The notes: generated from the letters alone by a model not told the origin. Positions 24,945 to 33,969 are shown, numbered from the stretch's first letter. The stretch: 64,000 nucleotides of DNA from Salinarimonas ramus (GCF_014645695.1 NZ_BMMF01000009.1:124001-188000); one strand, 5' to 3'. Program-made: numbers and translations.

Positions 24945-26663
24945 TCACATGTTCGGATAGACCGGCCCGCCGCCGCCTTCCGGCGTCACCCACTTGATGT
25001 TCTGCGTCGGGTCCTTGATGTCGCACGTCTTGCAGTGGACGCAGTTCTGGGCGTTGATGACGAACTTCGGGTCTGTCTTCGCCTCAGGATCGGCGTAGAC
25101 CACCTCGTAGACGCCCGCGGGGCAGTAGAGCCGCGCCGGCTCGCCGTATTTCGGCAGGTTGTGCTCTACCGGCACCTTCGGGTCGAGCAGCACGAGATGG
25201 CTCGGCTGGTCCTCCTCGTGGTTGGTGTTCGAGAGGAACACCGAGGAGAGCTTGTCGAAGGTCAGCACGCCGTCGGGCTTGGCGTAGGTCTTGGCCTTCA
25301 CCTCGGAGATCGGCTTGAGGCACTCGTGGTCGGGCTTGCCGTGGGACAGCGTGCCGAAGAAGGACGAGCCCATGATCTGGTGCGTCCACATGTCGAGGCC
25401 GCCCAGCGCGATGCCGGCGAAGGTCCCGTACTTGGACCACATGGGCTTGACGTTGCGCACGCGGTAGAGGTCCTCGCCCACCGCGGAGGCGCGCCAGGCC
25501 TCCTCGTAGCTGCCCACCTCGTCGTGGCCGCGCCCCGCCTGCACCGCCTCGAAGAGGTGGTCGGCGCACAGCATGCCCGAGAGCATGGCGTTGTGCGTGC
25601 CCTTGATGCGCGGCACGTTGACGAAGCCGCCGGCGTCGCCCACGAGGCAGCCGCCCGGGAAGGAGAGCTTGGGCACCGATTGCCAGCCGCCCTCGACGAT
25701 GGCCCGCGCGCCGTAGGAGATGCGCTTGGCACCCTCGAACGTCTCGGCGATGATCGGGTGCGTCTTGAAGCGCTGCATCTCGTCGAAGGGCGAGAGCGTC
25801 GGGTTCTCGTAGTTGAGATGCACGACGAAGCCCACCGAGACGAGGTTCTCGCCGTAATGGTAGAGCCAGGAGCCGCCGCCGGTGCGGTTGTCCAGCGGCC
25901 AGCCGAAGGAATGCTGCACCAGGCCGCGGCGGAAGCGCTCCGGCTGGACCTCCCAGACCTCCTTGATGCCGATGCCGTATTTCTGCGGCTCGCGTCCGTC
26001 GGCGAGGCCGAAGCGGTGGATCACCTGCTTGGCGAGGTTGCCGCGCGCGCCCTCGGCGAAGACGGTGTACTTGGCGTGCAGCTCCATGCCGCGGGTGTAG
26101 TTCGGCCCGGGCTTCCCCTCGCGGGTGATGCCGAGATCGCCGGTGGCGACGCCGACCACCTTGCCGTCCTCCACGAGGACCTCGGAGGCGGCGAAGCCCG
26201 GATAGATCTCCACGCCCAGAGCCTCGGCGCGCGGCGCGAGCCAGCGGCACACGCGCCCGAGCGAGCCGATGAAATTGCCCTCGTTGGACATCAGCGAGGG
26301 CATGAACAGGTTCGGCAGGCGCAGGCCGCCCGCGGGGCCGAGGAAGAGGAACTCGTCCTTCTCGACCTCGGTGTCGAGGGGCCGGTCGGGATCCTCGCGC
26401 CAGTCGGGCACGAGCGCGTCGAGGCCCGATGGGTCGATGACGGCGCCCGAGAGGATGTGCGCGCCGACCTCGGCGCCCTTCTCGACGACGACGACGGAGA
26501 TCTCGGCTCCCGTCTCGGCGGCGCGCTGCTTCAAGCGCATGGCGGTGACGAGCCCGGCGGGCCCGGCGCCGACGACCACGACGTCGAAATCCATCGCTTC
26601 GCGGGGCGGCAGGTCCGCGGCTGTCGCCTCGGCTGCGGTCTTCGGGGCGTCGTTGTCGCTCAC
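24945..26663 (-). CDS. etfD: Electron transfer flavoprotein-ubiquinone oxidoreductase
   Basis: ETF-QO passes electrons from reduced ETF, fed by fatty-acid and amino-acid dehydrogenases, to ubiquinone at the inner membrane. The 572-residue protein opens with the FAD motif DVVVVGAGPAGLVTAM. The middle shows the membrane-surface and quinone region (FGWPLDNRTGGGSWLYHYG). The C-terminus carries the 4Fe-4S ligands, one in YCPAGVYEV and three in NCVHCKTCDIKDP, ending GGPVYPNM. A GTG start with GGGAG 8 bases upstream is preferred over an ATG eight codons earlier. The window also encodes a dimethylglycine-dehydrogenase-like enzyme that could feed electrons into this route. Confidence 0.96.
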   Translation of the reverse strand: MSDNDAPKTAAEATAADLPPREAMDFDVVVVGAGPAGLVTAMRLKQRAAETGAEISVVVVEKGAEVGAHILSGAVIDPSGLDALVPDWREDPDRPLDTEVEKDEFLFLGPAGGLRLPNLFMPSLMSNEGNFIGSLGRVCRWLAPRAEALGVEIYPGFAASEVLVEDGKVVGVATGDLGITREGKPGPNYTRGMELHAKYTVFAEGARGNLAKQVIHRFGLADGREPQKYGIGIKEVWEVQPERFRRGLVQHSFGWPLDNRTGGGSWLYHYGENLVSVGFVVHLNYENPTLSPFDEMQRFKTHPIIAETFEGAKRISYGARAIVEGGWQSVPKLSFPGGCLVGDAGGFVNVPRIKGTHNAMLSGMLCADHLFEAVQAGRGHDEVGSYEEAWRASAVGEDLYRVRNVKPMWSKYGTFAGIALGGLDMWTHQIMGSSFFGTLSHGKPDHECLKPISEVKAKTYAKPDGVLTFDKLSSVFLSNTNHEEDQPSHLVLLDPKVPVEHNLPKYGEPARLYCPAGVYEVVYADPEAKTDPKFVINAQNCVHCKTCDIKDPTQNIKWVTPEGGGGPVYPNM

Positions 26664-26691
26664 GCGGGCACTCCCTCGGCTGATCACGGTT

Positions 26692-26720
26692 CAGATACGA
26701 ACCTTTTCAGCCCGGAGCAA
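26692..26720 (-). promoter_or_regulatory. Probable promoter of the ETF-QO gene
   Basis: Read on the minus strand, TTGCTC and TATCTG are 17 bases apart, placing a start site about 20 bases before the GTG. It lies in the short gap after the small membrane protein gene, so ETF-QO can be transcribed on its own. Confidence 0.42.
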
Positions 26721-26733
26721 GTTCACGCGCGCT

Positions 26734-26988
26734 TCAGCCGCGGACGGGCTCGACCTCGACGGCCTTCTTCCAGAAGCCCCACATCAGGTACAGGCCCATG
26801 ATGCTGAACACCGCCATCAGCACGTAGCTCACGGTCGCGCCGAGCTCGAACAGTCCGGCAATGGCCCAGCCGGCGGCGAGCGCGACGCCGAACACCTCGA
26901 CGCCGACGAGGATCATCACCGAGACGACGGTGAGGAGGTTGCGGGTGCTCTTACTGCTGGTCTTGCCGCTGCTCTTCGACGTGCTCAT
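26734..26988 (-). CDS. Small two-helix membrane protein (84 aa)
   Basis: The 84-residue protein starts with a Ser/Lys-rich stretch (MSTSKSSGKTSSKSTRN), has two hydrophobic helices (about residues 18-42 and 48-72) and ends GFWKKAVEVEPVRG. No conserved family was recognised. It lies between hutH and the ETF-QO gene on the same strand; the gap of 123 bases to hutH suggests it need not be co-transcribed. Confidence 0.6.
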   Translation of the reverse strand: MSTSKSSGKTSSKSTRNLLTVVSVMILVGVEVFGVALAAGWAIAGLFELGATVSYVLMAVFSIMGLYLMWGFWKKAVEVEPVRG

Positions 26989-27111
26989 GCTCTCGACGCT
27001 TCCTCGGCCGTGTCGCGACGCGGAGCCCTCGGCCCCGCCGCGCGAGCGTGTCCTAGCCGCAAAGGCCGCCGCGAGGCAAGCGCCGCCGGCTCGGACACGT
27101 GCTCGCGGCCG

Positions 27112-28743
27112 TCACTCCAGCACGCCGATCGCGTCCTCCACCGCGCGCACGATCGCGCCCGAGCGCACGAGATCGAGCGCCTGCGCCATCTCGGTCGCGT
27201 ACCAGCGATCCCCGTCGAGCGCCGGCGGGATGACGGCGCGGATCGCGTCGAGCGCCGCCCGCGTGCCGCGGCCGATCGGGTGATCCGGCGCCAGCGGCTC
27301 GACGAGGCTGAGCGCCTGCGCCGCCATGAGCAGCTCCAGCGCCACCACCTGCTCGGTATTCTCGACGATGGTGCGCGCCTTGCGCCCCGCCCAGGTCGAG
27401 TTCGAGACGTGGTCCTCCGCGTTGCCCTTGCCGGGGATCGAATCGACGGAGGCCGGCATGGCGAGCGTGCGGTTCTCCATGACCAGCGCCGAGGCCGAGC
27501 ACTGCACCGTGGCGAAGCCCGTGTTGAGCCCCTTCTTGCCGGCGAGGAGATTGCGCGGCAGGCCGTAGCTCATGCCCGGATCGATGAGCCGCGCCAGGCG
27601 CCGCTCGGAGATCGAGGCGAGGTCCGCCATGGCGATGGCGAGGAAGTCCATGGCCTGGGCCATGTACTGCCCGTGGAAGTGCCCGCCCGACAGCGACACG
27701 TACCCGCCGTTGCCGTCGTCGACGATGAGCGGGTTGTCGGTGGCCGAATTCAGCTCCGTCCCGACGATGCGCTCGACATAGGCCACCGCCTCGTCCGCCG
27801 GCCCGTGGACCTGCGGGGCGCAGCGCAGCGAGTAGACGTCCTGCACGCGCGGCGAGGCCGGGGTGCCGGGCGCGCGGCTCTCCTCGGGGAAGACGATGTC
27901 TCGCGCATCCTGCGTGACGCGTCGCGAGCCGTCGAGGAGGCGCAGCACGTTGCGCGCGACCTTCATCTGCCCCGGATGCGGCCGGGCGCGCTGAATGCGC
28001 GGATCGAAGGCGTCGCGCTCGCCGCGCAGCGCCTCGAGCGAGAGGCAGAGCGCGATGTCCGCCGCCTTGAGCAGGCGCCGCGCGTCGTGGGTCGCGAGCG
28101 TCGCGAGCGCGAGCGAGGTCGTCGAGCCGTTGATGAGCGCGGAGGCGTCCTTGGCGCCGAGCGCCACGTCCGGCTCCATCCCGGCCTGCGCCAGCGCCTC
28201 GCGGGCGGGCATGCGCCGGCCGCGATAGATCATCTGCGCCTCCGCGAAGCCGCACACGGCACCGGCGAGATGCGCGAGCGGCGCGAGATCGCCCGACGCG
28301 CCCACCGATCCCTTCTGCGGGACGACCGGGTGCAGCCCCGCGTTCAGGCAGGCGAGGAGACGCTCGACGAGCTCGACCCGCGGGCCGGAATAGTTGGAGG
28401 CGAAGGCGTTGGCGCGCGCCAGCATCATGGCGCGCACCACGTCCTCGGCGAAGGGCTCGCCCACCCCCGTGGCATGGGCGTAGACGGTCTTGGCCTGGTA
28501 GGCCGCCATCTCGGCGATCAGCACGCGCTGGTCCTTGAACAGGCCCACGCCCGTGTTGAAGGCGTACATGAGCGGCGCCTCGTCGTGCATCCACGTGGCG
28601 TCGATGTAGGCGCGGGTCTCGGCCAGGCGCGCGCGCGCGCCCTCCGCCAGGGTCGCCTGCGCGAAGGCGCCGGCGGCATCCGGCCGCGCCACGGCCGCCG
28701 CCGCGTCGATGGTGAGGCTCGCGCCGTCGAGCTCGACGATCAT
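27112..28743 (-). CDS. hutH: Aromatic amino-acid ammonia-lyase, probably histidine ammonia-lyase
   Basis: This 543-residue lyase removes ammonia from an aromatic amino acid, most likely histidine to urocanate. The electrophilic MIO group forms from A149-S150-G151 in KGSVGASGDLAPL. Two residues that mark histidine lyases are kept: H90 (VYAHATGVG, equivalent to H83 of the Pseudomonas enzyme) and the glutamate of NAEDHVS (equivalent to E414; tyrosine and phenylalanine lyases have Gln there). The loop YAFNTGVGLFKDQRV is less canonical than the usual NTGFG. No hutU, hutI or hutG gene is adjacent, so the pathway is incomplete here and the substrate remains a prediction. AGGAG precedes the ATG. Confidence 0.85.
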   Translation of the reverse strand: MIVELDGASLTIDAAAAVARPDAAGAFAQATLAEGARARLAETRAYIDATWMHDEAPLMYAFNTGVGLFKDQRVLIAEMAAYQAKTVYAHATGVGEPFAEDVVRAMMLARANAFASNYSGPRVELVERLLACLNAGLHPVVPQKGSVGASGDLAPLAHLAGAVCGFAEAQMIYRGRRMPAREALAQAGMEPDVALGAKDASALINGSTTSLALATLATHDARRLLKAADIALCLSLEALRGERDAFDPRIQRARPHPGQMKVARNVLRLLDGSRRVTQDARDIVFPEESRAPGTPASPRVQDVYSLRCAPQVHGPADEAVAYVERIVGTELNSATDNPLIVDDGNGGYVSLSGGHFHGQYMAQAMDFLAIAMADLASISERRLARLIDPGMSYGLPRNLLAGKKGLNTGFATVQCSASALVMENRTLAMPASVDSIPGKGNAEDHVSNSTWAGRKARTIVENTEQVVALELLMAAQALSLVEPLAPDHPIGRGTRAALDAIRAVIPPALDGDRWYATEMAQALDLVRSGAIVRAVEDAIGVLE

Positions 28744-28897
28744 GCCCGTGTCTCCTGATCGAGTTCTCGCCGCGAGCGTTACAGCCGAGCAAGGCGGCTG
28801 GCAACGAGGGCTCGTGCGTGCGGCTCACGCTTGACCTCCCGCATTGACCCCGGCGGCCCCGGCGGGCAGCCTGCGGCGGCGATTTCACAGGAGACCC

Positions 28898-30628
28898 ATG
28901 CGGATGGAGCATCACATCGGCATTCCCTACCTGCGCGAGGTGATCGTCTTCCTGGTCGCCGCGGGGGTGATGGTGCCTCTGTTCCACCGCATGCGGGTCT
29001 CGCCGGTTCTCGGCTATCTCGTCGTGGGCGGCGTGATCGGGCCGTTCGGGCTCGGGCTGCTGGTCGGGGACTTCCCCGTGCTGCACTGGGTCGTCATCGA
29101 CGATCTCGAAGGCGTGCAGGCGCTGGCCGAGCTCGGCGTGATCTTCCTCCTCTTCGTCATCGGGCTCGAATTGTCGCTCGAACGGCTGTGGGCCATGCGC
29201 CGCCTCGTCTTCGGGCTGGGCTCGGCGCAGATCCTGATCACCGGCACGATCATCGGCGTGATCGCGTGGGAGTTCGGCAACTCGATCCCCGCCTCCATCG
29301 TGCTCGGCGCCTGCCTCGCTCTGTCCTCCACCGCAATCGTCATGCAGCTCCTGATGCAGCGCCGGCGGCTGGGCACGCCGCTTGGGCGCTCGTCCTTCTC
29401 GATCCTGCTGATGCAGGATCTCGCGGTGGTGCCGATCCTGTTCGTGGTGGGCGTGCTCGGGGCGAAGGTCGAAGGCAATCTCGGGCTCGACCTCGCGCTC
29501 GCGCTCGGCAAGGCGGCGCTGACGATCGGCGGCATCTACGCCGTCGGGCGCCTCGTCCTGCGCCCGGCTCTGCGCGTCGCCGCGCAGACGAGGAGCCCCG
29601 AGATGTTCATGGCGGCGATCCTGCTCACGATCATCGGCATTTCCGCCATCACCGGCGCCGCCGGGCTCTCGATGGCGCTCGGCGCCTTCCTGGCGGGGCT
29701 GCTCATCGCCGAGACCGAGTTCCGCCACGAGGTCGAGGTCGACATCGAGCCGTTCAAGGGGCTGATGCTCGGGCTGTTCTTCATGTCGGTGGGCATGGGG
29801 ATCGACTGGCGCGTCGTCGTCGAGGCGCCGTTCTGGATCTTCGCCTCCGTCGTCGGCCTCTTCGCCTTGAAGAGCCTCGTCACCGCGGGCCTGTGCGTCG
29901 CCTTCGGGCTCGGGCGCGCCACCGCCATCGAGGCGGGCCTGCTGCTCGGTCAGGGCGGCGAGTTCGCCTTCATCGTCGTGGGGCTCGCCATGTCGCTCGG
30001 GCTGATCCCGCCGGACGTCGGGCAGTTCATGCTCATCGTGGCGGGCCTCACCATGCTGGTGACGCCCCTCGTCGCGCATGCCGCGGAGCGCCTCGCCGCG
30101 CGCCTCGCCGGCACGGACGCGCCCTCCCAGCACGCGCTCGAGAGCATGGCGGAGCTCGAGGGTCACGTCGTCATCGCCGGCTTCGGACGCGTGGGTCGCA
30201 CCCTCGTCGAGACCCTGCAGGCGGAGGCGATCCCCTTCGTCGCCATCGACGCGGACCCCAACGGCGTGGCGATCGCGCGCAAGGAGGGGCTGCCCGTCTA
30301 TTTCGGCGACGCCTCGCGGCTCGATCTCCTGACGCGCGCCCACATCGCCGAGGCGAGCGCCGTCGTGCTCACCATGGACGACACCAAGGCCGCCGAGGGC
30401 ATCGCCCGCGCCATCCGCCACGCCTGGCCGATGATCCCGATCTACGCCCGCGCCCGCGACCGCGCCCACGCGCATCGGCTGGTGGAAGCGGGCGCGACGA
30501 TCGCCGTGCCGGAAGCCTTCGAGGCGAGCCTGCAGCTCGCCGGGCGCGTGCTGGAAGGCTTCGGCATCGGCGAGGAGGTCGTCCGCAAGCGCCTCGACCA
30601 GCAGCGCGGGCTCGAAGAGACGCCGTGA
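28898..30628 (+). CDS. Monovalent cation:proton antiporter-2 with RCK domain (Kef/YbaL-like)
   Basis: This 576-residue inner-membrane protein probably exchanges K+ (or Na+) for protons. Residues about 8-390 form the CPA2 exchanger with twelve to thirteen helices, including GVIFLLFVIGLELSLERLW and SFSILLMQDLAVVPILF. A C-terminal TrkA-N/RCK domain (about 415-540) binds a nucleotide through HVVIAGFGRVGRTLVETL. There is no KefC-type glutathione-gating loop that I can identify, so YbaL-like is the safer label. AGGAG sits 4 bases before the ATG at 28898 and 10 bases before an ATG two codons later; either could be the start. Confidence 0.9.
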   Translation: MRMEHHIGIPYLREVIVFLVAAGVMVPLFHRMRVSPVLGYLVVGGVIGPFGLGLLVGDFPVLHWVVIDDLEGVQALAELGVIFLLFVIGLELSLERLWAMRRLVFGLGSAQILITGTIIGVIAWEFGNSIPASIVLGACLALSSTAIVMQLLMQRRRLGTPLGRSSFSILLMQDLAVVPILFVVGVLGAKVEGNLGLDLALALGKAALTIGGIYAVGRLVLRPALRVAAQTRSPEMFMAAILLTIIGISAITGAAGLSMALGAFLAGLLIAETEFRHEVEVDIEPFKGLMLGLFFMSVGMGIDWRVVVEAPFWIFASVVGLFALKSLVTAGLCVAFGLGRATAIEAGLLLGQGGEFAFIVVGLAMSLGLIPPDVGQFMLIVAGLTMLVTPLVAHAAERLAARLAGTDAPSQHALESMAELEGHVVIAGFGRVGRTLVETLQAEAIPFVAIDADPNGVAIARKEGLPVYFGDASRLDLLTRAHIAEASAVVLTMDDTKAAEGIARAIRHAWPMIPIYARARDRAHAHRLVEAGATIAVPEAFEASLQLAGRVLEGFGIGEEVVRKRLDQQRGLEETP

Positions 30629-30655
30629 GGCGCAGAAGGCGCAGAAGGTCCTTCT

Positions 30656-30842
30656 CCTTCCCTGTAGGGGAAGGTGGCTCGGCGGAGCCGAGACGGATGG
30701 GGCGCGGCGACAGCCGCGTTCCGCGAAGCGGAAGCCCCGGTGCCAGGATGGCCACGTCGATTTCGGCTTTGCCGAACGCGCGTTCCGCGCGCCCCATCCG
30801 TCACGCCGCTTCGCGGCGCGCCACCTTCCCCTACAGGGAAGG
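30656..30842. repeat. MITE-like palindromic intergenic element, copy A (187 bp)
   Basis: The ends form a perfect 23-bp terminal inverted repeat; the left arm begins CCTTCCCTGTAGGGGAAGG and the right arm is its reverse complement. A second internal inverted pair, GACGGATGGGGCGCG and CGCGCCCCATCCGTC, extends the palindrome, and short hairpins such as GGCTCGGCGGAGCCGAG sit between. There is no coding capacity. It fills the gap between the converging ends of the antiporter and tex genes. Relatives are at 39691-39859 and 51742-51932. Confidence 0.88.
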
Positions 30843-30850
30843 AAGGGAAA

Positions 30851-33229
30851 TCACGTCCCGCGGCGGTCGCGGTCCTGGGCGCGGCGCAGGGCGTCGGCGA
30901 GCGCGCCGCCGCCGGGGGCGCCGGAGCGTTCCCGATCACCGCGGGGCTTGCCCGCCTGCGGCGCGCGCGCCTGGTCCGGCCGTCCGCCGCCTCCACCCGT
31001 GCGCGCCGGGCGCCGCTCCTGTCCGGGCTCGTCGGAGAGGCGCATGGAGAGACCGATGCGCTTTCGCGGCACGTCCACCTCCATCACCTTGACCTTGACG
31101 ACGTCGCCCGGCTTCGCCACGGCGCGGGGGTCCTTCACGAAGCTCGCCGACATCGCCGAGACGTGGACGAGCCCGTCCTGGTGGACGCCGATGTCGACGA
31201 AGGCGCCGAAGGCGGCGACGTTGGTGACGACGCCTTCGAGCACCATGCCGGGCACGAGATCGGAGATCTTCTCGACCCCGTCCGCGAAGCTCGCCGTCTT
31301 GAAGGCCGGGCGCGGGTCGCGGCCGGGCTTCTCCAGCTCGGCGATGATGTCGGAGACGGTCGGCACGCCGAACGTCTCGTCGGTGAAGCGGCGCGGGTCG
31401 AGCGCGCGCAGCGTCTTCGCGTCGCCGATGATGCGCACGACGTCGGCCTTGGTGAACTCCAGGATGCGCCGAACCACGGGATAGGCCTCCGGGTGGACGC
31501 CCGAGCGGTCGAGCGGGTCCGCGCCGTCCTGGATGCGCAGGAAGCCGGCGGCGAGCTGGAAGGTCTTGGGGCCCAGCCCCGGCACGTTCATCAGCTCCTT
31601 GCGCGTGCGGAACGGCCCCGCCTCGTCCCGGCGCGCGACGATCGCCTTCGCGACGCCCTCGCCCAGCCCCGACACGCGCGCCAGCAACGGGGCCGACGCC
31701 GTGTTCACCTCGACGCCCACCGCGTTCACGCAATCCTCGACCACGGCGTCGAGAGCCCGCGAGAGCGCGTGCTCGGCGAGATCGTGCTGATACTGCCCGA
31801 CGCCGATCGATTTCGGGTCTATCTTCACGAGCTCCGCCAGCGGGTCCTGCAGGCGGCGTGCGATGGAGACGGCGCCGCGCAGGGACACGTCGAGGTCGGG
31901 CAGCTCCTTCGAGGCGAAGGCGGAGGCGGAATAGACCGACGCGCCGGCCTCCGAGACCATCACCTTCACGGCCTTGCGGTCCGAGAGCCGCGCCACCAGC
32001 TCGCCGGCGAGCTTGTCGGTCTCGCGCGAGGCCGTGCCGTTGCCGATGGCGATCAGCTCCACGTCGTGGCGGCGCACGAGAGCCTCCAGCGTGTGGAGCG
32101 CCGCGTCCCAGCGCCGCTGCGGCTCGTGCGGATAGATCGTGTCGGTGGCCACCACCTTGCCGGTGGCGTCGACGACGGCGACCTTCACGCCGGTGCGATA
32201 GCCCGGATCGAGGCCCATCGTCGCGCGTGCGCCCGCGGGCGCGGCGAGCAGGAGATCGCGCAGGTTGGCCGCGAAGACGCGGATCGACTCCTCCTCCGCC
32301 TTGGCCCAGAGCCGGGCGCGGGCGTCGAGCGCGATCGAGAGCGAGATCTTGGTGCGCCAGGCGAAGCCCGCCGCCTTGGCGAGCCAGGAATCGCCCGGCC
32401 GGCCGCGATCGGCGAGGCGGAAATGCGCGCGGATCTTCGCGGGATAGGCGTCCTTCGCCGTGTCGGGGGCGTTTTCCGGGATCTCGGTGAGGGAGACGGA
32501 GAGCACTTCCTCCTTCTCGGCGCGGAAGATCGCCAGGATGCGGTGAGCGGGAAGCTCCGAGATCTTGCCCGAATAGGCGAAGTAATCCGAGAACTTGGCG
32601 CCCGCCTGCTCCTTGCCCTCTCGGACGGTGGCGACGAGTCGCGCCTCGCGCCAGAAATCCTCGCGCAGGCGCCCGATCAGGTCCGCGTCCTCTGCGAAGC
32701 GCTCCACCAGGATGTGGCGCGCGCCCTCCAGCGCCGCGTCCACGTCGGCGACGCCCTTCGCCTCGTCGACGAAGGCGCGGGCCTGGTCCTCGGGCGCGCG
32801 CTCGGGGGAGGCGACGAGCGCCTCGGCGAGAGGGCCGAGCCCCGCCTCGCGGGCGATCTGCGCCTTGGTGCGGCGTTTCGTCTTGTAGGGGAGGTAGAGG
32901 TCCTCGAGCCGGGCCTTGGTGTCGGCCGTGGCGATGGCGGCGGCGAGCGCGTCCGTCATCTTGCCCTGCTCGTCGATGGCGGCGCGGATCGCGGCGCGGC
33001 GCTCCTCCAGCTCGCGCAGGTAGCGCAGGCGCTCTTCCAGCGTGCGCAGCTGCGTGTCGTCGAGGCCGCCCGTCGCCTCCTTGCGATAGCGCGCGACGAA
33101 GGGAACGGTCGCGCCCTCGTCGAGCAGCGAGACCGCGGCGGCGACCTGCGCCTCCGCCACGGCGAGCTCGGCGGCGATGGTGCGGGTGATGGTGCGGGCG
33201 GTCTCGCCCGCGATCTTCGACGTCGTCAT
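30851..33229 (-). CDS. tex: Tex family S1 RNA-binding transcription accessory protein
   Basis: This 792-residue protein belongs to the bacterial Spt6-like Tex family, which binds nucleic acid and affects transcription and gene expression. The order is an N-terminal HTH-like part (GATVPFVARYRKEATGGLDD), the YqgF/RuvC-like fold (MGLDPGYRTGVKVAVVDATG), helix-hairpin-helix repeats (NVPGLGPKTFQLAAGFLRI) and an S1 domain near residues 640-710 (VLEGVVTNVAAFGAFVDIG). A Gly/Arg/Pro-rich tail of about 60 residues ends it. The ATG at 33229 matches family length; upstream in-frame codons cross a hairpin and are not conserved in style. Confidence 0.96.
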   Translation of the reverse strand: MTTSKIAGETARTITRTIAAELAVAEAQVAAAVSLLDEGATVPFVARYRKEATGGLDDTQLRTLEERLRYLRELEERRAAIRAAIDEQGKMTDALAAAIATADTKARLEDLYLPYKTKRRTKAQIAREAGLGPLAEALVASPERAPEDQARAFVDEAKGVADVDAALEGARHILVERFAEDADLIGRLREDFWREARLVATVREGKEQAGAKFSDYFAYSGKISELPAHRILAIFRAEKEEVLSVSLTEIPENAPDTAKDAYPAKIRAHFRLADRGRPGDSWLAKAAGFAWRTKISLSIALDARARLWAKAEEESIRVFAANLRDLLLAAPAGARATMGLDPGYRTGVKVAVVDATGKVVATDTIYPHEPQRRWDAALHTLEALVRRHDVELIAIGNGTASRETDKLAGELVARLSDRKAVKVMVSEAGASVYSASAFASKELPDLDVSLRGAVSIARRLQDPLAELVKIDPKSIGVGQYQHDLAEHALSRALDAVVEDCVNAVGVEVNTASAPLLARVSGLGEGVAKAIVARRDEAGPFRTRKELMNVPGLGPKTFQLAAGFLRIQDGADPLDRSGVHPEAYPVVRRILEFTKADVVRIIGDAKTLRALDPRRFTDETFGVPTVSDIIAELEKPGRDPRPAFKTASFADGVEKISDLVPGMVLEGVVTNVAAFGAFVDIGVHQDGLVHVSAMSASFVKDPRAVAKPGDVVKVKVMEVDVPRKRIGLSMRLSDEPGQERRPARTGGGGGRPDQARAPQAGKPRGDRERSGAPGGGALADALRRAQDRDRRGT

Positions 33230-33274
33230 GTCGCCTCGCGCGATTCGGGGATGCGATCGAGGTCGACGTGTAGC

Positions 33275-33311
33275 GCGCCCGCGGCGGCGGGCAAACCGCC
33301 GCCGCGGGCGC
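33275..33311 (-). promoter_or_regulatory. Strong hairpin in the tex leader
   Basis: A perfect 16-bp stem (GCGCCCGCGGCGGCGG and its complement) closes a 5-base loop. It lies 24 bases after the stop of the possible 23-residue leader peptide and about 45 bases before the tex ATG. There is no T-run, so it is not a standard terminator on its own. Confidence 0.65.
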
Positions 33312-33335
33312 GGGGTCGTGTCGTCGGGCCGCGCC

Positions 33336-33407
33336 TCAGCGCCGGCGGCGGCGCAGGAAGCGGAAGGCCTCGCGCAGGATGAAGGCGTTGCGGAGGAAGC
33401 GCAGCAT
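33336..33407 (-). CDS. Possible Arg-rich leader peptide or microprotein (23 aa)
   Basis: The frame encodes MLRFLRNAFILREAFRFLRR plus RRR, then TGA: nine arginines in 23 residues, with five consecutive Arg codons at the end. GGAGA lies about 7 bases before the ATG. It is amphipathic and basic, so a small membrane-active peptide is possible. The Arg-codon run followed by a strong hairpin also resembles a translational attenuator ahead of tex. Only the ribosome site and the odd composition support it. Confidence 0.4.
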   Translation of the reverse strand: MLRFLRNAFILREAFRFLRRRRR

Positions 33408-33570
33408 GGGTCGTCTCCGGGTTCGTGCGGTGTCTGGAGGGACAAGTCGCAGGGGGGGATCGGGGTTCACGCGGCCCGCCCGACGCCGGATCGGGTCCGA
33501 CGCGCAGATGTCGACAAATCGAGCGATCGGCCTAACCGGCGCGTCACCCGCATCGGCTAGGCTCGCATCC

Positions 33571-33969
33571 ATGATCTCGTCCCTCGCCATGTCCCGCACC
33601 GGCCTCGACGCCGCCTCGCTGCGCCTCGAGGCGAGCGCGGCCAACGTCGCGAACCAGCGCACGTCGGGCGCGCTCCCAGCGGAGCCGGGCGGGCGCGCCG
33701 GCGCCTATGCGCCGGTGGACGTGGTCCAGGTCTCGCGCGACGGCGCCGGCGTCGAGGCGCGCCTCGCCGAGCGCCGGCCGGCCTACTACCCCGCATACGA
33801 TCCCGGCTCGCCCGACGCGAACGCGCAGGGGCTCGTCGCCATGCCCAACGTCGACCTCGTCGAGGAAGTCACCAACCAGATCCTCGCCGCCGCGAGCTTC
33901 GAGGCCAACGTCGCCGCCATGCGTGCGGCCAAGGACATGGCCGAGACCCTGCTCGACGTGACTGCGTGA
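33571..33969 (+). CDS. Flagellar basal-body rod protein-like (FlgC-type), orphan
   Basis: The 132-residue protein has the N-terminal rod motif (SRTGLDAASLRLEASAANVA followed by NQRT) and the C-terminal rod/hook motif (NVDLVEEVTNQILAAASFEA, then NVAAMRAAKDMAETLL), as in FlgC, a proximal rod subunit. No other flagellar gene is in the window, so it is either a displaced rod gene or a paralogue used elsewhere. The ATG at 33571 gives the usual rod N-terminus; no good ribosome site is visible. Confidence 0.82.
   Translation: MISSLAMSRTGLDAASLRLEASAANVANQRTSGALPAEPGGRAGAYAPVDVVQVSRDGAGVEARLAERRPAYYPAYDPGSPDANAQGLVAMPNVDLVEEVTNQILAAASFEANVAAMRAAKDMAETLLDVTA

Noticed and set aside
30656-30842. An insertion sequence or coding element in the palindromic repeat
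   Set aside because: No transposase or other gene is present; the open frames through it are short and non-conserved.
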